A DNA stretch of 64,000 bases. It comes from Actinomycetota bacterium. Lineage in GTDB: Bacteria; Actinomycetota; Acidimicrobiia; IMCC26256; PALSA-610. Shown piece after piece: positions 25,921 through 33,068 of the stretch (within the stretch, counting starts at the first letter, position 1; each line of letters starts with the position of its first letter). Below the pieces are notes generated by a model. It made no database searches and was not told the DNA's origin. It saw only the letters and a list, made by a program, of their open reading frames with translations. A program made the position numbers and the translations under genes. The stretch is from NCBI GenBank assembly GCA_005779395.1, contig SXJP01000052.1:1-64000 (forward strand), in the 5' to 3' direction.

Positions 25921-26931
25921 CTAGCTAGCTGATGCGTCGCCGCAGATTGTTTCCATCATGAGACGCGCTACGACGTACGGGTCGCAGTTGGCGTTCGGTC
26001 GACGGTCTTCGAGGTAACCCGACTTGTCGATCTCGCACTGCCATGGAATACGAATCGAGGCACCACGGTCACTTACGCCATAGCTGAACTGGTCGTACCG
26101 CTGCGTCTCGTGCGCACCAGTGAGACGGCTCTCGATGTCGTGGCCGTAGTTAGCGATGTGCTCTGCCGAGTTGCGGCCAAGCGCTTCACACCCAGCGATG
26201 ATTGCGTCCCAACCACCTTCGGCGCGCATCGCCTTCGTGGAGAAGTTGGTGTGGCAGCCAGCGCCGTTCCAGTCGCCCTTGACCGGCTTGGCATCGAGAG
26301 TTGCCATTACATCGAACTCTTCGGCAAGGCGGTAAAGCAACCAGCGTGAAACCCAGAGTTGGTCGCTGACTTCGAGCGGACCTAGCGGGCCGATCTGGTA
26401 TTCCCACTGACCGATCATGACTTCGGCGTTAGTTCCCGAGATCAAGATGCCAGCCTCTAGGCAAGCGTCGGTGTGAGCCTCTACGACGTCGCGGCCGAAA
26501 ATTTCGTCGGCGCCGACACCGCAGTAGTAGCCGCCCTGCGGAGACGGGAAGCCCGACTCAGGGAAACCGTACGGCCGACCGTTCTTGTAGAAGGTGTACT
26601 CCTGCTCAAGACCAAACCACGGGTCTTGGTCAGCGAACTTTGCAGCGGCCTGCGCACAGGCGTGGCGAGTGTTGGTCTCGTGCGGCTCCATGTTGACATA
26701 GAGCACCTCAGCCATAACCAAGACGTCGTCGCCACCACGGATCGGGTCGGGACATGACCACACTGGCCGCAGAACGCAGTCAGACTTGTCGCCAGTTGCC
26801 TGGTTTGTCGATGAGCCATCGAAACCCCAAATTGGGAGTTCTGCGCCGTCGGCAAGAATCTTTGTCTTAGAACGAAGCTTTGAAGTCGGCTGAGTGCCGT
26901 CTGTCCAGATGTATTCAGCCCGGTAGGCCAC
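25921..26931 (-). CDS. glnII: Glutamine synthetase type II (eukaryotic-type)
   Basis: ATP-dependent ammonia assimilation into glutamine. 336 residues with GSII features: AEYIWTDGTQPTSKLRSKTK, LPIWGFDGSSTNQATGDKSDC, WFGLEQEYTFYK, PQGGYYCGVG, NAEVMIGQWEYQIGP, GAGCHTNFSTKAMR, and RGASIRIPW. Divergent from the GSI gene, with a 185-base shared regulatory region. GSII paralogs in actinobacteria are usually induced under nitrogen limitation by GlnR, whose gene is nearby. Confidence 0.94.
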   Translation of the reverse strand: MAYRAEYIWTDGTQPTSKLRSKTKILADGAELPIWGFDGSSTNQATGDKSDCVLRPVWSCPDPIRGGDDVLVMAEVLYVNMEPHETNTRHACAQAAAKFADQDPWFGLEQEYTFYKNGRPYGFPESGFPSPQGGYYCGVGADEIFGRDVVEAHTDACLEAGILISGTNAEVMIGQWEYQIGPLGPLEVSDQLWVSRWLLYRLAEEFDVMATLDAKPVKGDWNGAGCHTNFSTKAMRAEGGWDAIIAGCEALGRNSAEHIANYGHDIESRLTGAHETQRYDQFSYGVSDRGASIRIPWQCEIDKSGYLEDRRPNANCDPYVVARLMMETICGDASAS

Positions 26932-27116
26932 GGTGTCTCCTTGACTTGTCGGTACGGATTCGAAGCTGACATCTTGCCCGACGGAGAGCGCGAACTCATA
27001 GTCGAGTGTGTGAACGCTCTATTAACGAATCGTCTCCGTCGGCGAGAATTGACATTGCGCCCGTATTCTGTGCCGATTCACACCACCCAGACACCGGTAT
27101 TTCGGAGAGGGATTTC

Positions 27117-28442
27117 ATGGATCGCCACGCTGAGTACGTACTAAGAACCGTCGAAGAACGCGGCGTGCGCTTTGTTCGACTGTGGTTTACAGATGTCGTC
27201 GGCGCAATGAAGTCGTTCTCCATCACTCCCGCCGAGCTCGAAAATGCGCTTGTCGACGGCATGAGCTTCGATGGCTCAGCCATAGAGGGCTACACCCGTA
27301 TCCAAGAGGCCGACATGCTTGCGGTCCCTGATCCGAACACGTTCGAGATGCTCCCGTGGCGTGGCGATGATGCGCCTGTGGCACGGATGTTCTGCGATGT
27401 GCGACACCTAGATGGCTCTGAGTTCCATGGAGACCCGCGCACAGTTCTGAAACAGAACCTAGAACGTGCCCGCGAACGCGACTACCGCTTTTTTGTCGCA
27501 CCGGAGATGGAATACTTCTACTTCAAGGACGAGCATTCAACAGTCCCGCTCGACGACGCTGGTTTCTTCGATCTCACCACGCAAGACATTTCTTCCGAGC
27601 TCAGAATGCAGACAATTCTCACCCTCGAAGCCATGGGCATTCCTGTCGAGTACTCCTTTCACGAAAATGGCCCTAGCCAGCACGAGATTGACTTGCGCTA
27701 TACCGACGCGCTTTCGATGGCAGACAACGTCATGACCTTTCGACTCGCAGTCAAGGAAGTCGCATTAGCCAATGGCGTGCACGCGACATTTATGCCGAAG
27801 CCGATTGCCGGAGCATTCGGATCAGGGATGCACACACATTTGTCTCTGTTCCAAGGCGACACAAACGCTTTTCATGACACGTCCGACGAGTACGGGCTAT
27901 CGAAAACCGGAAAGGCATTTATTGCGGGCCTTCTACATCACGCTCGCGAAATCACCGCAGTTACCAACCAGACCGTGAACTCATACAAACGCCTCGTCGC
28001 TGGTATGGAGGCGCCTGTCTACGTGTCATGGGCGCGCAACAACCGCTCAGCGCTGGTCCGCGTCCCACTACCCAAGCGGCAGAATCTCGAAGCGACCCGC
28101 ATCGAGTATCGAGCACCCGATCCTGCATGTAATCCCTATCTCGCGTTCTCCCTCATCCTGGCCGCTGGGTTGCGCGGAATCGACGAGGGGTACGAGCTAA
28201 GCGCCGAAGCAACCAACAACATCTTCGAGATGACCGACGCAGAACGCCATGCTGCCGACATATCGATACTCCCGACGAGTCTCGATGAAGCACTCGATCT
28301 GATGGAAGGGTCGTCGCTCGTTCGCGAAGCGCTCGGCGAGCACGTCTTCGAATATTTCCTGCGCAACAAACGTAACGAGTGGGATGATTACAAGGTGCAG
28401 GTAACGCCGTGGGAGCTCACCCGATTCCTCGGAAACCTTTAG
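27117..28442 (+). CDS. glnA: Glutamine synthetase type I
   Basis: 441-residue GSI. Motifs include VVGAMKSFSI, GMSFDGSAIEGY, DPNTFEMLPW, FVAPEMEYFYFKDE, FHENGPSQHEIDLRY, FMPKPIAGAFGSGMHTHLS, and NQTVNSYKRLVAGMEAPVYVSWARNNRSALVRVP. The ATG at 27117 is preceded by GGAGAGG and matches the family N-terminus; upstream frame to 27006 is not coding. Length fits the short GSI class, related to actinobacterial GlnA2-type or Bacillus-type enzymes. Followed at once by the glnR-like regulator. Confidence 0.93.
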   Translation: MDRHAEYVLRTVEERGVRFVRLWFTDVVGAMKSFSITPAELENALVDGMSFDGSAIEGYTRIQEADMLAVPDPNTFEMLPWRGDDAPVARMFCDVRHLDGSEFHGDPRTVLKQNLERARERDYRFFVAPEMEYFYFKDEHSTVPLDDAGFFDLTTQDISSELRMQTILTLEAMGIPVEYSFHENGPSQHEIDLRYTDALSMADNVMTFRLAVKEVALANGVHATFMPKPIAGAFGSGMHTHLSLFQGDTNAFHDTSDEYGLSKTGKAFIAGLLHHAREITAVTNQTVNSYKRLVAGMEAPVYVSWARNNRSALVRVPLPKRQNLEATRIEYRAPDPACNPYLAFSLILAAGLRGIDEGYELSAEATNNIFEMTDAERHAADISILPTSLDEALDLMEGSSLVREALGEHVFEYFLRNKRNEWDDYKVQVTPWELTRFLGNL

Positions 28443-28463
28443 GGCTCGAGGGAACTTCGCCCA

Positions 28464-29156
28464 ATGAACCCGATCCTTGTCTTCCCAGACCCACCGCCGC
28501 CACAGCTAGCACAGCTGCTCGATCTAGGCGACCACATGTGGAAGGCCGTTGGCAACTCCTCAATAGCGATGGCGCAGGCTCCCGAAGGCGGCTGGGCCGG
28601 CGCGATCATCTGCGCTGACGTCGACCCAGAAGGAGCATTCGGACTTTGTCGCTTACTCCGCAAGGGGGACGCTCCGGTCGAGGGCGTGTTGCTACTTATT
28701 TCAGGATCACAGCTAGCCGAACTCGAGCACCGCGAAGACTTGTTCGACGACTTCTGCCTAACACCGTTCCATCCGGCCGAACTCGAGGCTCGAATCCGTC
28801 ATGTGCAATTCCGCGCTGGCCGTGGAGCAAGGCCGGCGGCAATTACCACTTACAGCGGACTTGAAATCAACACTGAGACATACCAGGCTGCTGTAGACGG
28901 TCGGCCCCTCGACCTCACCTATATGGAATACGAGTTACTTAGATTCCTTGTAACAAACCCTGGCAAGGTATTCACGCGCGAGCAGTTGCTGTCGCGAGTG
29001 TGGGGCTACGACTACTACGGAGGGGCGCGCACGGTAGATGTCCATGTGCGACGCCTGCGCGCCAAACTCGGCGAAGAACAGGCCAACCTGATTCAGACTG
29101 TGCGTTCAGTCGGCTACCGCTTCGGTCAGAGTCGCTGGAGCAAGACCGTTTCATAA
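28464..29156 (+). CDS. glnR: GlnR-like orphan response regulator
   Basis: 230 residues: a degenerate receiver domain (residues 1-115, lacking the usual acidic pair and phosphorylatable Asp pattern) joined to an OmpR-type winged helix (DLTYMEYELLRFLVTNPGKVFTREQLLSRVWGYDYYGGARTVDVHVRRLRAKLG, then IQTVRSVGYRF). The wHTH closely follows Streptomyces GlnR, the global nitrogen regulator, and no histidine kinase is adjacent. Position 21 bases after glnA supports the role. Confidence 0.8.
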   Translation: MNPILVFPDPPPPQLAQLLDLGDHMWKAVGNSSIAMAQAPEGGWAGAIICADVDPEGAFGLCRLLRKGDAPVEGVLLLISGSQLAELEHREDLFDDFCLTPFHPAELEARIRHVQFRAGRGARPAAITTYSGLEINTETYQAAVDGRPLDLTYMEYELLRFLVTNPGKVFTREQLLSRVWGYDYYGGARTVDVHVRRLRAKLGEEQANLIQTVRSVGYRFGQSRWSKTVS

Positions 29157-29178
29157 CTCGCGATAGGACGACGTGCGC

Positions 29179-29637
29179 CTATCGTTTGCCGAAGAATTTT
29201 TGAGGTGGCTGAGCAATCTGTGAGAGGAAAGACGCGCCTTTGGTCCCAATCGGCAGGTTCGCCAAAATCTCGATCTCGATGCTCGCTCCTGCTGGAAGTG
29301 CTGCAACTTGAATGGTTGTGCGCGCTGGTTTGTGGTCTCCGAAAGCCTCTGCGTAAACAGCGTTGACAGCCGCAAAGTCACCAAGGTCCGTCAGAAATAT
29401 CGTCGCCTTGGCAACGACCGGCATCGACCCACCGCAATCTTCGAGCATTGCCGCAATGTTCGCAAGAATCTGCCTTGCTTGTGCCTCTGTCCCGCCACTA
29501 ACTAACGAACCAGTGGCCGGGTCTATACCTAGTTGACCCGAAAAGATCAGTAAGTCAGAAACTCGCACTACATGCGAGTACGGACCGAGTACTGGAGGAG
29601 CAGACGGCGTGTCCTGGGGAAGAGCAAAGATTGACAT
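29179..29637 (-). CDS. ridA: RidA/YjgF family enamine-imine deaminase
   Basis: Hydrolyses reactive 2-aminoacrylate and related enamines or imines. 152 residues, with VLGPYSHVVRVSDLLIFSGQLGIDPATGSL at the N-terminus and the active-site Arg motif HKPARTTIQVAALPAGASIEIE near the C-terminus. A C-terminal extension of about 25 residues exceeds the minimal RidA length. Downstream of the molybdenum-hydroxylase gene on the same strand (50-base gap). Confidence 0.87.
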   Translation of the reverse strand: MSIFALPQDTPSAPPVLGPYSHVVRVSDLLIFSGQLGIDPATGSLVSGGTEAQARQILANIAAMLEDCGGSMPVVAKATIFLTDLGDFAAVNAVYAEAFGDHKPARTTIQVAALPAGASIEIEILANLPIGTKGASFLSQIAQPPQKFFGKR

Positions 29638-29686
29638 GATCGCCGTTCTAACACATTCGGCTCGCGAAAAGCCGCGAAATCGTTTT

Positions 29687-31381
29687 CTACCGCCGAACGA
29701 GTTGCGATGCCTTTGTCTCTAGCGCTGGCCAACTTGGCGGCATGCCAAGCGCGATCCATGCTGCCGCGGCTACCGCAGCAAAGACTGCGTCCGATCCATG
29801 CGGGATTGCAGGACGAGGGTCTTCGATGATTTCTACAGATATTTTTGGCATGTCTTTCGGGCGAATGATTCCGAAGCTCCGAATCGTCAGATCCTGAATT
29901 TCTCCGGTGTCAGCATCTACAGAAAGTCCTTCGCTGAGAACCCAGCCGAGCGCCATGTGGACCGCTCCAATGCAGTAACTGCGTAGAACGATCTCGTCCA
30001 GGGGATCGCCAGCGGCAACCCTGACATGCACGTCCGTAACTCTCCCATCGTCTGCAATTACTACCGACGCGCCAGCAAATGCGCCGTCTGGTGATTCAAC
30101 ACACGAATCCAACAACACGGCTACGGCTGTCCCGGTCAAGTTCGCTCGTCTGTCAAAGCGCGCCGCCTCTATCGCGCCCTCAATCAGAACCGCCGTCTCT
30201 GCCCAAGGAGCGCGCATCGGAGCCGCTGTCGGGCCGACTAAGTCAACTTTTTCGATTGCGGCATCCAACTTGAGGCCATAGTGGGCAGGCGATGCGGTAG
30301 CGATCGGACCGCCGGCCATCCCTGCGATCTGAATGGTGTCTCCTCTCAGCACCGCGCTCGCCGCTAACGGCGGTCGCTTCGGTCCAAGTCGCACGACATC
30401 TTCACGTGAGAACAAGACGCGAACAGGCCGACCACATTCGTTCGCTAGCTCGCGCGCTATCGCTGGAGCGAGAGACTCGGCCTTACCACCAAAGGCACCA
30501 CCGTTCGCTAGGGGATTAGCAGGCTCTCCACCCGGCAGACACCACGATGCATCGCTCTCTAAATAGCTGGGCTCTAACCAACTTGTGGCTAGCGATACAC
30601 CGCCTTCAGGCGTAGCTAGCGGCGCAATAGGCGGACTGACGCTTCGGGTCGTGCGACGACCTTGAGTTTTCGCAGCAATCGAGCGCGCCAAATGCAGCGA
30701 CTCAGCTACAACCATTTTCTGACCACTCACTTCTACGAACTCCGCATCGGAACCAGGCGGGAGTGGGATCGCCACCAGAGAATCAGTCGGCACATCGTCG
30801 TCGGCGAAGTTGACCTCACCTAACGAAACATGCGAGCCAACTTGTTGCGGAACACCGCCCTCTAGCTCTGCACGCAACGTCGCCGCGCGCATGTCGCGAT
30901 CCGATTCGGCCGCCTCGTCCGTTATCGCGGCGGCGATCGTCTGCCAGCCGGTACACCTGCAGAGGTGCGCGGCCAGCGCCCTATCTATGTCGGTCTTCGA
31001 AGTCTTGTCTTTCTCAATTAGAGCCGCACAACGCACCACTATCCCTGGTGTGCAAAACCCGCATTGCGCACCACCCGTTGCGCATAGAGCCGTCGCGAGT
31101 TTGTGGCGAACGTCGGCATCAAGACCTTCTATGGTTGACACAGAACGCCCCGCTACCCGGATGGCCGGGGTGACGCACGCCACACGCGCATCGCCGTCGA
31201 CCAACACCGTGCAACAGCCACATTGACCCTGCGGCGCACAACCATCTTTTACGCTCGTAATGCCGAGACGTTCCCGCAATACCGACAGAAGCGATTCGCC
31301 AGAATCGATCTCGGTTGTTACCGAAGTTCCGTTACACGTGAACTCGAGGGTGCTCAGCTGAATGACTGACCGCAACCGCAC
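29687..31381 (-). CDS. Compact [2Fe-2S]-molybdopterin hydroxylase fusion (xanthine dehydrogenase family)
   Basis: 564 residues. Residues ~12-165 are a complete CoxS/XdhC-type iron-sulfur module: KDGCAPQGQCGCC with a further Cys for the plant-type cluster, then CGFCTPG and CRCTGW for the second cluster. The remainder looks like a molybdopterin domain with the GGAFGGK motif (about residue 300) and HYGLKLDAAIEKV, GPTAAPMRAPWAE, and SYCIGAVHMALGWVLSEGL motifs, but only about 380 residues remain against ~750 in normal enzymes. The GVGE active-site glutamate motif near the C-terminus is replaced by GSD. Most of the first Mo subdomain is missing. It may be an altered or inactive enzyme. GTG start overlaps the upstream Fe-S carrier gene. 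Confidence 0.72.
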   Translation of the reverse strand: MRLRSVIQLSTLEFTCNGTSVTTEIDSGESLLSVLRERLGITSVKDGCAPQGQCGCCTVLVDGDARVACVTPAIRVAGRSVSTIEGLDADVRHKLATALCATGGAQCGFCTPGIVVRCAALIEKDKTSKTDIDRALAAHLCRCTGWQTIAAAITDEAAESDRDMRAATLRAELEGGVPQQVGSHVSLGEVNFADDDVPTDSLVAIPLPPGSDAEFVEVSGQKMVVAESLHLARSIAAKTQGRRTTRSVSPPIAPLATPEGGVSLATSWLEPSYLESDASWCLPGGEPANPLANGGAFGGKAESLAPAIARELANECGRPVRVLFSREDVVRLGPKRPPLAASAVLRGDTIQIAGMAGGPIATASPAHYGLKLDAAIEKVDLVGPTAAPMRAPWAETAVLIEGAIEAARFDRRANLTGTAVAVLLDSCVESPDGAFAGASVVIADDGRVTDVHVRVAAGDPLDEIVLRSYCIGAVHMALGWVLSEGLSVDADTGEIQDLTIRSFGIIRPKDMPKISVEIIEDPRPAIPHGSDAVFAAVAAAAWIALGMPPSWPALETKASQLVRR

Positions 31382-31677
31382 GTGCGAGTGACGTTCGGGT
31401 TGTTGATCGTAAACCCAGCACCCTGCAGCCCGTCTTTGAAGTCGAGCGTCGCGCCAGTGAGATGCTGCGCGCTCGCCGGGTCAACAACGACCTTGACTTC
31501 GCCATACGAGGACTCAATGTCGTCTGCGGCTAAGTCGGAGTCGAAGAACATCTCATATGACATTCCCGAACAACCACCCGGACGCACAGCCACACGTAAG
31601 AAGAGCGGAGCATCGCTGACTTCGGCGCTAATCAGTTCCTTGACCTTGACGGCCGCGACATCGCTGATAGTGATCAT
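31354..31677 (-). CDS. A-type iron-sulfur carrier (IscA/ErpA/HesB family)
   Basis: Delivers Fe-S clusters to apo-enzymes. 107 residues from the ATG at 31677, which has GGAGG seven bases upstream; a longer open frame to 31767 is not needed. Contains the three ligand cysteines: GGCSGMSYEMFF and the C-terminal TCGCGQSF. The neighbouring fused molybdenum hydroxylase, which overlaps its end, needs two 2Fe-2S clusters and is a natural client. Confidence 0.92.
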   Translation of the reverse strand: MITISDVAAVKVKELISAEVSDAPLFLRVAVRPGGCSGMSYEMFFDSDLAADDIESSYGEVKVVVDPASAQHLTGATLDFKDGLQGAGFTINNPNVTRTCGCGQSFS

Positions 31678-31851
31678 TTGGTCCTCCATAGGAAAGAGAC
31701 TGCTGAGAGCGGACTCCCGGCGACTGACTACACATAAGTCTATCGGCAGGGTGATGCGATCTCGCACAGCGATTCAGCCGATGCGGGCGTATTCTTGGCG
31801 TGACAGCATTTCTCGAGATCGGTCTCCGACCGATCGTTATCGAATGAGCAA

Positions 31852-33057
31852 ATGAACGAAGACGGCGCGATGGCCCAAACATCACTAACACTAGAAGCGG
31901 TGACGGCGATATTGCGCGGCGTCCGCGACCCGGAACTCGGTAGCTCGATCGTCGATCTTGGGATGCTCAAAGATGTATGGATCTCAGCCGACGGCGATGT
32001 ATCGGTCAAGATCGCGCTAACAACAGCGGGTTGCCCGTTGCGCGGCCAGATTCAGGCCGATGTCGTGAGCAAGGTCCATGGGCTCGCTGGCGTTCGTAAC
32101 GTCGACGTCGAATACGGCGAGCTGACTCAAGAGGAGCGCTCGACACTAATGCAGCGAGCCCGCCTAGAAGCACAACAGCGCGCACCGGAAACTCAGGTCA
32201 GTCCCACCACGCGGGTGATTGCGGTGGCATCCGGCAAAGGCGGCGTCGGCAAGTCATCTGTCACCGTCAATCTGGCAGTCGCGCTAGCAGCACAAGGCCG
32301 TCGGGTCGGAGTGCTCGATGCCGACATCTGGGGGTTCTCTGTTCCGCGACTCATCGGCGTAAACGGCCGTCTACGCGCAGAAAAGAATCGAATGGGCAAG
32401 GGCATGATCCAACCCATCGATGTGCCGGTGGCTAACGACGCTGACCCAGACACGCCCGGTGTAGTTCGAGTCGTCTCAATGGGTCTCTTGCTCGACGACG
32501 AAGACACGGCGCTCATGTGGCGTGGGCTCATCCTCGCCAAGGCACTCGAACAGTTCCTTACGGATGTGGCGTGGGGCCAACTCGACTATCTGCTCATAGA
32601 TATGCCCCCCGGCACCGGCGACATCCAGATGGCGCTGTCGCGTCTGCTTCCTCAAGCTGAATTGCTGGTTGTTACGACACCAGCAAAGAACGCGCAGAAG
32701 GTTGCAGCTCGCGTCGCCGACATGGCGCGGCGCAGTTATGTGAAGATTCTTGGAATCGTCGAGAACATGACGGCTTACGTCGCTCCCGACGGAACGGAAC
32801 ACGAAATTTTCGGAAGCGGTGGCGGCAAGCGCCTTTCGAAACTCACTGCCGCGCAGTTAATCGGACGCATCCCCATCGAACCTCATGTCGCGAGTTCGGG
32901 CGATGAAGGAAAACCCGTCTTGCTTAGCGCTCCAGCGAGTGCTGCGGCGATCGAATTCCGCCGTCTGGCGCTAGACATTTCCGAAAACCTTTTCCCACCG
33001 CCAGAAATGACAGGCTGCACCGCGCGAATTTTTGATCTCGTCGAAAAATCCAGTTAG
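31852..33057 (+). CDS. Mrp/NBP35-family P-loop ATPase (Fe-S cluster carrier)
   Basis: 401 residues: an N-terminal MIP18/DUF59 domain (AILRGVRDPELGSSIVDLGMLKDV) and a P-loop domain with deviant Walker A ASGKGGVGKSSVTVNLAVALA, DADIWGFSVPRLIG, LIDMPPGTGDIQMALS and TTPAKNAQKVAARVADMA. The CxxC found in many Mrp proteins near the C-terminus is not present in this spacing (a single Cys in IVENMTAY region is absent), so cluster binding mode is uncertain. Divergent from the A-type carrier, so an Fe-S assembly neighbourhood. Confidence 0.9.
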   Translation: MNEDGAMAQTSLTLEAVTAILRGVRDPELGSSIVDLGMLKDVWISADGDVSVKIALTTAGCPLRGQIQADVVSKVHGLAGVRNVDVEYGELTQEERSTLMQRARLEAQQRAPETQVSPTTRVIAVASGKGGVGKSSVTVNLAVALAAQGRRVGVLDADIWGFSVPRLIGVNGRLRAEKNRMGKGMIQPIDVPVANDADPDTPGVVRVVSMGLLLDDEDTALMWRGLILAKALEQFLTDVAWGQLDYLLIDMPPGTGDIQMALSRLLPQAELLVVTTPAKNAQKVAARVADMARRSYVKILGIVENMTAYVAPDGTEHEIFGSGGGKRLSKLTAAQLIGRIPIEPHVASSGDEGKPVLLSAPASAAAIEFRRLALDISENLFPPPEMTGCTARIFDLVEKSS

Positions 33058-33068
33058 CCCAACAACCG

